64,000 nt of DNA from Pseudomonas sp. H1h (GTDB taxonomy: Bacteria; Pseudomonadota; Gammaproteobacteria; Pseudomonadales; Pseudomonadaceae), in NCBI RefSeq assembly GCF_000633255.1, contig NZ_AYMJ01000017.1:62001-126000 (forward strand), read 5' to 3'. The translations under genes and the position numbers were made by a program. This document shows, piece by piece, positions 49,273 through 57,689 of the stretch. Every line of letters begins with the position of its first letter. Positions within the stretch are counted from its first letter, which is position 1. The notes beneath the pieces are model-generated. The model saw only the letters and a list, made by a program, of their open reading frames with translations. It was not told where the DNA came from and ran no database searches.

Positions 49273-50192
49273 GCTGGACGCCGGTGACGATGCGCTGGCC
49301 GGAGCAGGCCACGCAATGGATGGGCGAGCTGTCCGCTGCCAAGGATCTGGCCACCGGCGAGCTGGCAAGCACCGCGCAACGGTTGGCCGGTTTGAACGGG
49401 TTGGCCAACACCAACCCGGGGCCGGTCGGCGATGCCGCGAAAGGCGCCATTGAAGCCGGACGGGCGGCGCTGGCCGAGCAGTTGGGTCAGGTGCCCGCGT
49501 GCCTGGTGGTGACGCCTTTTCAAAGCGGCGTCGGCCAAGGCAAGGGCTATCAGCGCTTCCTGTCGGCGCCGAACGTGCTGGAACACCTGGCCAAAAAGCT
49601 GGAGGACGCCACCGACTCGGGCCGTCCGGTCGGGCCGCAATATGCCCTGTCGGTTCTGTTCCTGGGGACACGCCTGGAACAGTTGGCCAGCGGCCTGTCG
49701 CGTTTCAACGCGTTGTTGCCGATTGGCGACCTGGTGCGCATCGAGCGGCGCGCCCAGCACCTGATGAAACTTGAGACTGACAAGTGGGAGATCCCCGGCG
49801 CCGGTGCGTTGCCGCGCTGGCAAGGACTGCCCCTGGAGCGCTGCACAGTGGTCAAGGCTGCGAAACAGTCCATGGCCGGCCAGTTGGCCGTGCTGGAGGG
49901 CTACGCCGCCGACAGTTCGCCGCTGGGCGATCTGGCGGCGCTGGCCGCTCGCAAGGCGGCACAGCAACAGGGGCGGGATCAGCAATTGGCTGAATTAAAA
50001 AACCTGCTGGCGGGGGGTAACCCCGACGTCAGCATACGGGCGCGCCTGATTGGCCCGGGCAACTCCAGCGAGCTGCGCCAGGAGCTGTTGAGCGGCGATG
50101 CCCCTGGGCATGAGTGGGTGCAATGCGCCGGCCTGCTGCTGGTGGGCACGCAAGAGGGGTTGAGTTTTGTACGGGAACTGGTGGGCCTATGA
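49269..50192 (+). CDS. Uncharacterised phage baseplate-region protein
   Basis: This 307-residue, mainly helical protein (SAAKDLATGELASTAQRLAGLNGLAN; LSVLFLGTRLEQLASGLSRFNALLPIGDLVRIERRAQHLMKLETD) is Ala- and Leu-rich. I do not recognise its family. Its tight coupling between the fibre-assembly and baseplate genes shows it belongs to the late operon and probably to the baseplate or tail tip. Confidence 0.7.
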   Translation: MSWTPVTMRWPEQATQWMGELSAAKDLATGELASTAQRLAGLNGLANTNPGPVGDAAKGAIEAGRAALAEQLGQVPACLVVTPFQSGVGQGKGYQRFLSAPNVLEHLAKKLEDATDSGRPVGPQYALSVLFLGTRLEQLASGLSRFNALLPIGDLVRIERRAQHLMKLETDKWEIPGAGALPRWQGLPLERCTVVKAAKQSMAGQLAVLEGYAADSSPLGDLAALAARKAAQQQGRDQQLAELKNLLAGGNPDVSIRARLIGPGNSSELRQELLSGDAPGHEWVQCAGLLLVGTQEGLSFVRELVGL

Positions 50193-50734
50193 CGCTGCTG
50201 CTCGATGGGCAAAAAGTCCAGGGGAAGAACCTCAAGGTCACCGGCAATCTACGCATCGAAAGCGGCGACATGTCGGGGCAGACCAGCAACACCGACAAGG
50301 CGCACAAGGGCTTCAAGCCCAAAACGTTGGCCGTCTCGCTGATGATCCCTTTTGTTGATTGGGTGCAGCTGACTGACTTGATGCGTCTGGCCGAAGCCAC
50401 GGCGAGCGGCGGGGAGTTGCATCTGTACCGCGTCGTGAACGACACCGCCGAGGCGTTCGGCGTGCGCCAGGTTGAATTCTCCGAAGGCGTCAGCGCCCGC
50501 GAGGCGGACAACCTGAAAGCCTGGCTGGTGCAATTCACCCTCAGCGAGCGCGAATCGAACCCGGAAAAGGTCGAGGGTCGACGGGCCGGCAACAAGGTCG
50601 ACGCCCAAGGCGCCCCGGGCAGCGCGGCCGGTGAAGGTGGTAGTAACTCAGGTTCGAGCGACAACCCGGAGCTGAGCGGCTTTGAAAAGGTGCTGGGGCG
50701 CGTGGATAAGTGGCTGGGGAGTGAGCAGAAGTGA
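50189..50734 (+). CDS. Baseplate complex protein
   Basis: This 181-residue protein opens MTLLLDGQKVQGKNLKVTGNLRIESGDMSGQTSNTDKAHKGFKPKTLAVSLMIPF, a pattern I associate with a baseplate complex protein of DUF2586-type myophages. A Gly/Ser-rich linker (GSAAGEGGSNSGSSDN) and a C-terminal helix follow. The ATG at 50189 overlaps the previous stop; the next gene overlaps by 4 bases. Confidence 0.72.
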   Translation: MTLLLDGQKVQGKNLKVTGNLRIESGDMSGQTSNTDKAHKGFKPKTLAVSLMIPFVDWVQLTDLMRLAEATASGGELHLYRVVNDTAEAFGVRQVEFSEGVSAREADNLKAWLVQFTLSERESNPEKVEGRRAGNKVDAQGAPGSAAGEGGSNSGSSDNPELSGFEKVLGRVDKWLGSEQK

Positions 50735-51435
50735 AACTGCACAAGGTTCTGTCGATCAATGGCGCGCCTGTTCGCCTGGTCAAGGAAGACGTTCGGCTGG
50801 ACGCCACCAGTCCAGGGCGGGCGAACTTCACTGTTCAGTCTGCTGAGCCGCTTAAAGGGTTGGTGACGCTGGATATCGGCTACAACGACCGCACGCTGCA
50901 GCGCCACTTCATCGGCTACGTCGAGCGTTGCACCGCCGCCAATGCCAAAGAGCAGGTGCTGTTCTGCCGTGAGCTGGCTGCTGTGCTGGCCAACCCGTTG
51001 CCGTTGAACCTGCGTCATGTCGATTTGCGCGCTGTACTGGCGGCCATCAGCGAGCAGGCAGGCCTGCGCTTTCGCGTTCCCGATCGGCCTTACGCCGGCG
51101 TGAAGGCGCCGTACTTCTACAGCCTTGCTGCCGGATACCAGGCCATGGACAGCCTGGCCCGAGTGTTCAGTATTCCCGACTTCACCTGGCACCAGCTGGG
51201 CAACGGCGAAGTGTTCGCCGGCAGCTGGGCCGACAGTTTTTTTGGCGCCCGGGCGGCGCTGCAGATCCCCACGGAGCTGTTCGACGGCTACCAGGGCAAC
51301 CAGAGCGCAATGGTGGCGGCCCTTCCCGGGCTGCGACCAGGTGCAACGATCAACGCCGGCGAACGTGTCACCAGTGTGGCACTCGCCAATGACCAGATGG
51401 CAATCCGATGGAAGATGCAATCCGCCGCGCTGTAG
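50731..51435 (+). CDS. Baseplate hub-like protein (gpD analogue)
   Basis: This 234-residue protein has HKVLSINGAPVRLVKEDVRLDATSPGRANFTVQSAEPLKGLVTLDIGYNDRTLQRHFIGYVERC in its first 65 residues and ERVTSVALANDQMAIRWKMQ at the end. The layout (beta-barrel lobes around a helical middle, position before the spike) suits a hub protein analogous to P2 D, although it is shorter. Its stop overlaps the spike gene by 28 bases. Confidence 0.7.
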   Translation: MKLHKVLSINGAPVRLVKEDVRLDATSPGRANFTVQSAEPLKGLVTLDIGYNDRTLQRHFIGYVERCTAANAKEQVLFCRELAAVLANPLPLNLRHVDLRAVLAAISEQAGLRFRVPDRPYAGVKAPYFYSLAAGYQAMDSLARVFSIPDFTWHQLGNGEVFAGSWADSFFGARAALQIPTELFDGYQGNQSAMVAALPGLRPGATINAGERVTSVALANDQMAIRWKMQSAAL

Positions 51436-52379
51436 AGCGCCAATTTCCCGAACTCACCGGTGGCTATCACCTACCGCGATTCGCCCAGGTCACCGCCGTG
51501 GCCGATGCGCCGGTGGACGCTGGACTGTGCGACGACTTCCGTCCGCGCTATGCCGTGGACATTGTTGTTCTCGGCCCCGACGACGAGCCAGACCCGGCCA
51601 TCCCGCCGCTGACCGGCGTCCCGCTGCCACTGCCCACCGGTGGCGAGGAAATGGGCATATACGCTTTTCCGGAGGAAGGCACGCGGGTGGTGGTGTGTTT
51701 CGCCTACGGCTTGCCGAACAAGCCCTACATTCAATCGATCTTGCCTCACGGGCTGAGCATGCCGAAGGTGCCGAAGGGTGACCAGGTGTGGCAGCACAGC
51801 GGCACGGCACAGCAGCGCGTCGATGCGGACGGCAATTGGTTACGCCAGACCGATGGCAAGATCCGGGATCAAGCGATCGAGCGCGAGGTTGAAGCCCTGG
51901 ACAACCGCGAGCAGTTCCAGAGCCACACGCGGGCGGTTGATGACCACTCAACTGAGTCGGTGGGTGGTGTGAAGACGATCGAGGCGCTGGGCGCGCTGAA
52001 GCTGCTGTCAGGTGGATCCGCGAGCCTGGCGGCGGTGGACGATCTGCACCAAGCGACCGGCCGGGATCTGAACATCGTCGTCGGACAGAAGTACAACGCC
52101 ACAGTGGGCGGTGATATGCAGGAACGAATCGAGGGCTTGCGTCGGAGCGTAGCGGGAATCAGCCAGAGTATGCAGGCGCCAAAGAACTGGATCGGGTCTA
52201 CTGATGTGAATCTGTTCAAAGTTGTTTGTGATGCGCTTGACCTTCTGCACGACATGAACACACAGCTTGCATTTCACACTCATGGGGCTACCCCTCCGCC
52301 AGCAAATGCTGCGGCATTCACAACAGCAGCAACTACTTCGACTTTGCTCGGAATGAAATTGAAACTAATAACGCAATAG
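51408..52379 (+). CDS. Baseplate spike protein (gpV/gp45-like)
   Basis: This 323-residue protein has an N-terminal OB-like domain (FAQVTAVADAPVDAGLCDDFRPRYAVDIVVL ... GEEMGIYAFPEEGTRVVVCFAYGLPNKPYIQSI) and a repetitive beta-helical tail (ALGALKLLSGGSASLAAVDDLHQATGRDLNIVVGQKYNATVGGDM). It ends in a His-containing tip (FHTHGATPPP). This is the design of puncturing spikes. It is the last gene of the late operon. Confidence 0.82.
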   Translation: MEDAIRRAVERQFPELTGGYHLPRFAQVTAVADAPVDAGLCDDFRPRYAVDIVVLGPDDEPDPAIPPLTGVPLPLPTGGEEMGIYAFPEEGTRVVVCFAYGLPNKPYIQSILPHGLSMPKVPKGDQVWQHSGTAQQRVDADGNWLRQTDGKIRDQAIEREVEALDNREQFQSHTRAVDDHSTESVGGVKTIEALGALKLLSGGSASLAAVDDLHQATGRDLNIVVGQKYNATVGGDMQERIEGLRRSVAGISQSMQAPKNWIGSTDVNLFKVVCDALDLLHDMNTQLAFHTHGATPPPANAAAFTTAATTSTLLGMKLKLITQ

Positions 52380-52681
52380 CTGCCATCCTTTCAATGGTAG
52401 GAGGCCAGACCAAAGGCTGCTCGTATCTGAGGATTTTTTCTGTTTTTGAACCCTCGGCAGTTCAAGGCACCTAGGAAAAATAAAAAACTGATGGCAAAAA
52501 AAAGCTCGCATGCGGGCGAGCTAAAAAAGTAAAGGAGTAGGGATATCAGAATCAAGATGGTCGACCTCACCAGTACTACAGGGACGAGCTGAGGGCCGCA
52601 CTGGCAAGGTAGACACGATCCGAAATATAGTCGGTTTTGCGCGATTTTCCACCTTCACACCAATCTTGAACGGATGGATCT
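52380..52681. other. Non-coding junction between late operon and cargo genes
   Basis: This roughly 300 bp, AT-rich stretch holds one clear hairpin (52503-52522) and no convincing ORF. A sharp drop in GC here marks the transition from phage core to accessory cargo. Confidence 0.5.
52495..52522 (-). terminator. Intrinsic terminator reading leftward
   Basis: The stem AGCTCGC (52503-52509) / GCGAGCT (52516-52522) with a 6-base loop is followed, on the reverse strand, by a run of eight U (complement of 52495-52502). It could end transcripts from the leftward genes starting near 53008 or 54430. Confidence 0.65.
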
Positions 52682-52801
52682 ATGAAATGGGAGCTCAAAT
52701 TTTTCACGGTTTATTTCAGCATCTTGGCCGGGGCTGGGTGGGCGTTAATAAAAATCACGCCTTGGCTCGCTCACCATGTGCATTTGGCATGGATTCTATA
52801 A
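52682..52801 (+). CDS. Possible 39-residue membrane peptide
   Basis: ATG at 52682 opens 39 codons (MKWELKFFTVYFSILAGAGW followed by a second hydrophobic half ending in LAWIL). A GGATGGA lies six bases upstream. The peptide is hydrophobic and Trp-rich with one or two membrane passes. Its stop abuts the convergent gene at 52802. Such peptides occur as toxins or regulators in prophage ends, but chance cannot be excluded. Confidence 0.35.
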   Translation: MKWELKFFTVYFSILAGAGWALIKITPWLAHHVHLAWIL

Positions 52802-53008
52802 TCATCGTCTAAAGGGAATAATGCTAAGACCGCCTGATCGAATTTGCGCAGCATCCTCATTTAATCGGCTGCACTGTTCTTCTGCATGAGCCTCATTTAG
52901 AAAGTTAGCCATTAGGGACTCACCGGTACGGGTGTCGACTATTCTGAAGTAGAAGCCCGCCTCTAGCCCGCCACACGGCCTTCTTTGCACGATGAACAAT
53001 TCTTCCAT
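52802..53008 (-). CDS. Small hypothetical protein
   Basis: This 68-residue soluble protein (MEELFIVQRRPCGGLEAGFY ... RIVDTRTGESLMANFLNEAHAEEQCSRLNED) is unrecognised. An AAGGAGT lies at good spacing before the ATG at 53008, and this decides the start over a longer frame. It is transcribed leftward, downstream of the histidine kinase gene. Confidence 0.65.
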   Translation of the reverse strand: MEELFIVQRRPCGGLEAGFYFRIVDTRTGESLMANFLNEAHAEEQCSRLNEDAAQIRSGGLSIIPFRR

Positions 53009-53101
53009 GGCACCACTCCTTGCTGAATAACCCCTTAACATTAGCAGAGAATTATTATGTCGCTCAATTTTTAAGGAGTAATCGGCGCTTTTTTGAATAA
53101 A

Positions 53102-54430
53102 TTAGCTGAGGGATATTTCAATGGTGCAGCTAAATCCATCTGCATCGAACCGGCGTTCTACTTTTGACTTTGGAATGCAGCGCTGAATCAATACGGATCC
53201 TAATCCCTTGCGAATGGGTGCCTGGACCTTGGGGCCTCCGCACTCCACCCAATCTACAATGATTGCTGAGGGATCATCTTGCAAGCGCCAGCTGAGTGCC
53301 ACAGTGCCTATATCACTCGACAGCGCGCCATATTTCACGGCGTTAGTGGAAAGTTCATTGATGGCGAGCGAGAAAGGTAGGGCTGTTTCAGCGCTGACCG
53401 TCGCCGGCGGCCCTACAGCAAACAAGCGTCCAGCGGCGATGAACGCGGCAAGTTGTTCCTCAACTAGACTCTTAATATCAGTAGATATTCCCGTACCTTT
53501 CATAATGGCCTTGTTTGCGCTGGCCAGCGCAAGCAGTCGATCGCCGAATGTTTGGCCGAGTGACGCTAAATCTTCGCTCAATTTCAATGATTGGTAAAAA
53601 ATTGCAGAAATTACGGCAAGGATATTATTGACTCGATGTGAAAGCTCGCCTGCGACTAGCTCATGCATTTTAACCTTAGCATCGCGGGCGCTGATATCCT
53701 GCATCACGCCGACAAACCGATTACCCACACCCATACTGTTGCGGATTATTGATCCACGATCCAAGACTACGATGTATGACCCATTGGCAGATCGGAAGCG
53801 GAATTCGTCCTGCCAAAATGTTGAGCCATTCTCAATCGCTTGCGCCATGCTGGCGGTTACCCGGTCGCGATCATGAGGATGGATATTATCGTGACGCCAC
53901 TGTGTATTCTTGCCTATCTGATCAGCGCCGTAACCGAAAAGTTGTTGCGTGCCTTCGCTCCACCAAATGTGATTATTTGTTAGATCAATATCCCAGAGTG
54001 CATCGCTATTAGATTCAGTTATTGCTGTGAGTCTTTCTAGGCTACCGCGCTGTACAACTTCGTTTGCATACTGTTCAGTGATGTCTCTGGAGATAACCGC
54101 AAATGTAGGAGATGGCCCCGGGACGGCAGCGATCGTAACATCCCACCATTTCAGGTTTCCTTTTGCCGTAGGACAAGGTGCTCTGAAGGAGGCGACACCC
54201 TTCGCCTGGGCCGTTGCTAAGCCTTCGATCGCTAATGCTCTGAGATCTGCAGGCCAAAGATCGGGCCAGAAAAAACCCAGAACCTGATCGAGATGGTCGA
54301 ACTCCATGATCCGCAGACCATCATCATTGAATGAGACAATCTTGCCGACCGTGTCCAACACTTTGACGCAATCTCGGGAGAATCCGCAGACGCTGAGATC
54401 GGGGCTATCGGTTTTTTCTGGAGTATCCAT
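53102..54430 (-). CDS. Soluble PAS-PAS sensor histidine kinase, HWE type
   Basis: This 442-residue cytoplasmic kinase has PAS domain 1 (residues about 15-120, ending FAVISRDITEQ) and PAS domain 2 (about 125-250, ending FVGVMQDISARD, with WWSEGTQQLFGYGAD). The HWE kinase core follows: phospho-acceptor His in GELSHRVNNILAVI (near residue 265), the N-box INELSTNAVKYGAL and the W-X-E motif DWVECGGP. HWE kinases often sense light or redox and drive general stress pathways in alphaproteobacteria. No response regulator or TM segment is adjacent. It is phage-borne cargo by position. Confidence 0.87.
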   Translation of the reverse strand: MDTPEKTDSPDLSVCGFSRDCVKVLDTVGKIVSFNDDGLRIMEFDHLDQVLGFFWPDLWPADLRALAIEGLATAQAKGVASFRAPCPTAKGNLKWWDVTIAAVPGPSPTFAVISRDITEQYANEVVQRGSLERLTAITESNSDALWDIDLTNNHIWWSEGTQQLFGYGADQIGKNTQWRHDNIHPHDRDRVTASMAQAIENGSTFWQDEFRFRSANGSYIVVLDRGSIIRNSMGVGNRFVGVMQDISARDAKVKMHELVAGELSHRVNNILAVISAIFYQSLKLSEDLASLGQTFGDRLLALASANKAIMKGTGISTDIKSLVEEQLAAFIAAGRLFAVGPPATVSAETALPFSLAINELSTNAVKYGALSSDIGTVALSWRLQDDPSAIIVDWVECGGPKVQAPIRKGLGSVLIQRCIPKSKVERRFDADGFSCTIEISLS

Positions 54431-54614
54431 TGTTTTCTAGGAATGGTTGAGGTCTGTGTAGACTTTAGCAGCTTGCCTTCAGATGAGGCATGGTGGCACA
54501 TCGAGTCTGTGAGCTTTCGAGTCGCCCGAGAAGACAAATGGCGGAGCCGCTATCGGCCTGAGGCGGGGTTTATGAACCGAAAATCAAGGTCAATTGGCAG
54601 TTTGAGATCTACTT

Positions 54615-54806
54615 TTAGGGCTTTTTACCCTGTTCAAGGTATTTTCCGCACAGAGTGATTGTCGTGAACGAGGCTGCCAGCACGAGTGCGTAAATTTCGT
54701 ACGTTCCTTCGACCTCCAGACCCCAAAGGATCGCTAGCCCTAGTGCGCAGAATACGCACAGTATTTGAGTGTCGTAGATAATATCGGCTAGTGATTTAAC
54801 CCGCAT
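54615..54806 (-). CDS. Small two-helix membrane protein
   Basis: This 63-residue protein starts MRVKSLADIIYDTQILCVFCALGLAILWGLEVEG and continues YEIYALVLAASFTTITLCGKYLEQGKK, giving two TM helices with a short acidic loop. GAGGGGAA precedes the ATG at 54806, deciding it over a longer frame. It lies upstream of the kinase on the same strand, with 184 bases between. Function unknown. Confidence 0.65.
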   Translation of the reverse strand: MRVKSLADIIYDTQILCVFCALGLAILWGLEVEGTYEIYALVLAASFTTITLCGKYLEQGKKP

Positions 54807-54914
54807 AATTTCCCCTCGAAGACTCCTGGTCTTGCTGTCCGTAGGATAGCTGAGCAAGACCAGCGTCCTTCAACGTGACGCCCCTGCTTTCAATGGAGCG
54901 AGAGTTCGCCTGAC

Positions 54915-55475
54915 CTACTTAGGCATCAAAACGGTATCGACGACATGTATGACGCCATTCGCCTGCATGACATCGGCGATGGTGATCGCTGCTTTACCGC
55001 CTTTGGCGTCCTCAACCCATAACTTACCCTCGTGAAGCCATACGGTCAGGGGCTCACCCTGGACACTTGTAAGCATGACCTTACCGCCGTGCATTTTGGC
55101 GTCATCCATCAGTTGCTTGGCGGTATGAGTACCGGGTACGACATGGTAGGTGAGGATCTTGGTCAAGTCGGCTTTGTGTTCTGGCTTGACCAGCATATCG
55201 ACTGTCCCAGCAGGCAACTTGGCGAAGGCTTCGTTGGTGGGAGCGAAGACTGTGAACGGCCCTTTACTGTTCAGCGTATCGACCAGGCCGGCGGCTTTGA
55301 CTGCTGCAACAAGCGTCGTATGGTCTTTAGAGTTGACGGCGTTCTCTACGATGGTTTTGTTTGGATACATGGCAGCTCCGCCGACCATCACGGTATCGGC
55401 AGCAAAGCTAAGTCCGGTGTTGAGGCACAGAAGGGTGAAGCATGCAATCGCAAAGCGTTTGATGAGCGTGTGCAT
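54915..55475 (-). CDS. Secreted fasciclin (FAS1) domain protein
   Basis: This 186-residue exported protein has a signal peptide cleaved near SFA-ADT and a single FAS1 domain with the two hallmark boxes: GPFTVFAPTNEAFAKLPAGTVDML and the later YHVVPGTH, with the terminal VIHVVDTVLMPK. FAS1 domains mediate adhesion to surfaces or polysaccharides. As a prophage gene outside the lytic modules it is probably a lysogenic-conversion cargo. It has ordinary host-like codon use, unlike the AT-rich pair to its right. Confidence 0.9.
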   Translation of the reverse strand: MHTLIKRFAIACFTLLCLNTGLSFAADTVMVGGAAMYPNKTIVENAVNSKDHTTLVAAVKAAGLVDTLNSKGPFTVFAPTNEAFAKLPAGTVDMLVKPEHKADLTKILTYHVVPGTHTAKQLMDDAKMHGGKVMLTSVQGEPLTVWLHEGKLWVEDAKGGKAAITIADVMQANGVIHVVDTVLMPK

Positions 55476-56078
55476 GATGCGTCTCCTTGATTAGTAGCCC
55501 CTTCAAATGAGGGGTGATGGATTTACGTAGGAGACAGCGAACCGGATGCGCTCAAGCGAAAATAATTTGGAGGCTGCTCTCTCTGAAAAGCGCCTTAAGA
55601 AAAAAAATTGATGGAAAAAGCACTTATCCCCCTCCCGCCGACGGGCTCCACGTCATGTTCTTATGCAAAGGAGAGGGAGGTGCAAACGATGTCGCGATCT
55701 ACGCCAGCGGTGGCGTCGACGTTGGAAGAGGGTATTGCATTAAGTGCAAAGTTTTGAAAAGAAACGTAGTTCTGGCTTTAATCGATCCGGTAATAAACCA
55801 TTTGAAGATATGCCGAAACACCCCCTGTTTACGGCATGAGAGCCATAGAAAATCATGATTTTTCGGGCTTTTTCGATTCTGAAATCGTCTTGGCGGGGAG
55901 TTCGAAGTGCCGCTGAGCAGGGCGGGGCCCGCACCTCAATCCCACGTAACGCTTGGCAGGGCTGCCTACTGAACCTGTTTCATGTATTTCAAAATCCGGG
56001 TCAAGGCGTCAGGCACTGAGATTCCACTGGAAGGCCGCGTTCCACGCAACTATTGGGACGCGACCTGGGTATGAATCC
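55476..56078. other. Intergenic stretch without recognised genes
   Basis: These 603 bases separate the fasciclin gene from the GHKL ATPase gene. Forward and reverse ORFs of 60-115 codons occur, but none has a ribosome site together with coding-like composition. A GC-rich patch (55895-55935) is flanked by AT-rich sequence, suggesting a patchwork of past insertions. I see no att-like repeat or transposase remnant here. Confidence 0.4.
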
Positions 56079-57689
56079 TCAATTTTCCTCAGTTGACGCC
56101 TTTGTAGCTTCTATCCGAGTGACCAAATACGAAGTTAGGCTCAGGATATCTAAGCAGTCTACCTCGGAGAAAGTATTGGGAACGAGCGTGTCAATAGGTG
56201 AATGGTTCAGAGGGTTTCTAAACCCCATGAAAAGTCCCCTAGATAACTGATCCTGCCCTTTCTGGATGTTATCTCCAGACTCGGTAGTTAAATCGGCAAC
56301 CTGAATTGCCGGAGGTCGTGTGCCAAAGGCTTTGCCTATTAGATCTGCGCCATCCACCTTGAGGCCAGAAATTTTTCGAATGGTTTCAAAGTAGATTTTG
56401 ACCCCTTGGTCAGCGGCATCTCCATATTGTTCATTCTCGTAATAGCTGCGAACGCGGTCTCTAAGTACGGAATGCAGGTGCCGCCAATGTAGTTGCGGGT
56501 ATTCTGGGACTAGCTCGTGCAGTGCTTCAACGATGGGGACGTACTTTGTAATGGACTCATCGTTATTCAGAGTGTCAAGGATTATAGAAGTCTGCTCCCT
56601 GACTTTTTGGGGCATCGTAGACATCCACTTTTCAGTATCGATGCCGGTGGCCTCTTTAATTGTCGTCCCCTTTTTTTCTCTTCTCTTTTCACGCCAGCTG
56701 CTATTGACTTTGGAAATGGTGTCGGAAAGAAATTCCCGAAACTCCGCCATCTCAATGTTGTCCCAGTTTATAGATTGGCGATTGGTTGAGATTACGTCCT
56801 CGTCAAGCTCGTCAATGAAGTCAGCTCGAATCCAGCCTGTGAGGTACTGATAAAAGTGGCTAGACGTGCTGCTTGAGAAAAATTCGGGAGCATTCACAAG
56901 TTTTCCGCGCGAAAAAATAGAAATGCCGCGCAAACCAGAGTTAGGACGTATTGGAGTTTCAGCGGTAAAGAGCTTGCCAATTACATCCTTGTATTTCGAA
57001 TCGTCGTCTATGTAGTCGTTAAGATCCCATTCGAACTCTTTGTTGAAGTTTTTGTATCTCCGTTGTTCGTTGACAATTGCGCGCTCTGTTCCTTTATTTA
57101 GGATGATATTAAAAGTTGTGTCGGATACAAATATCTTAGACAAGCTGTCAGCCAGCGCTTCAAGGTCGAAGCTCGATTGACGTTTTAATTTTGATAGCGT
57201 AATGGTGGTGCCGGATGTGCGAGTGGTTTTTTTGTTGTTGATTTCACGAGTGGGTGAGTACTCACCTTCAGAAGTCATTAGTGTGTCCCAGTTTAAACTA
57301 AACCGGTTCTGCAATCCGTCCTTAACCGTATCGATAGTTATGTGTTTCGATAGCCCAAAAAGAGCAAGTTTCCCTAAGCCCTTTTTACCCGTTGCGAGCC
57401 GATTGAATCGGGTTGTGGGCTCATCGCCTTCTTTCTGTCGGCGGTTTCTGCCAATGACCAGAAATTTTTCCTGAATGTCGAGGGCACTCATTCCATGCCC
57501 GTCGTCTGTAACGCTGATAGATGATGGCCCTGACGCGGTCTCGGTGAGCTTTATTTTCACCTCTGACGCATCCGCGTCATATGCGTTAGAAATCAATTCA
57601 GCCAGAGCCGGGGGAAGCGTAGAGTACATTCGAACCCCCAAGTGTTCGATTGTCTTGGGGTCAAATTTCATCACAAAGCGCTTGGTCAT
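56079..57689 (-). CDS. GHKL ATPase (MORC/MutL-like) with TIGR02391-like C-terminal domain
   Basis: This 536-residue protein has an N-terminal Bergerat-fold ATPase: ALAELISNAYDADASEV (catalytic Glu and Mg-binding Asn), VTDDGHGMS and TGKKGLGKLALFGLS (residues about 28-115). A transducer-like beta domain and a charged helical linker (SWREKRREKKGTTIKEATG) follow. The C-terminal region (about 400-530; RSYYENEQYGDAADQGVKIYFETIR ... LFMGFRNPLNHSP) resembles TIGR02391/Ymh, a helical nucleic-acid-associated domain. It overlaps the methyltransferase gene by 4 bases. GHKL ATPases of this type are known in restriction-modification operons as relatives of MORC. Base composition is AT-rich compared with neighbours. 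Confidence 0.82.
   Translation of the reverse strand: MTKRFVMKFDPKTIEHLGVRMYSTLPPALAELISNAYDADASEVKIKLTETASGPSSISVTDDGHGMSALDIQEKFLVIGRNRRQKEGDEPTTRFNRLATGKKGLGKLALFGLSKHITIDTVKDGLQNRFSLNWDTLMTSEGEYSPTREINNKKTTRTSGTTITLSKLKRQSSFDLEALADSLSKIFVSDTTFNIILNKGTERAIVNEQRRYKNFNKEFEWDLNDYIDDDSKYKDVIGKLFTAETPIRPNSGLRGISIFSRGKLVNAPEFFSSSTSSHFYQYLTGWIRADFIDELDEDVISTNRQSINWDNIEMAEFREFLSDTISKVNSSWREKRREKKGTTIKEATGIDTEKWMSTMPQKVREQTSIILDTLNNDESITKYVPIVEALHELVPEYPQLHWRHLHSVLRDRVRSYYENEQYGDAADQGVKIYFETIRKISGLKVDGADLIGKAFGTRPPAIQVADLTTESGDNIQKGQDQLSRGLFMGFRNPLNHSPIDTLVPNTFSEVDCLDILSLTSYLVTRIEATKASTEEN

Noticed and set aside
34964..52379. Possible tailocin (R-pyocin) because of contractile tail genes and a PrtN-like protein
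   Set aside because: Portal, scaffold, capsid, both terminase subunits and head completion genes are present, so this is a complete phage-type element.
55514..55858. Forward ORF of 114 codons between the fasciclin and GHKL genes
   Set aside because: No ribosome site, no secondary-structure pattern and composition like non-coding DNA.
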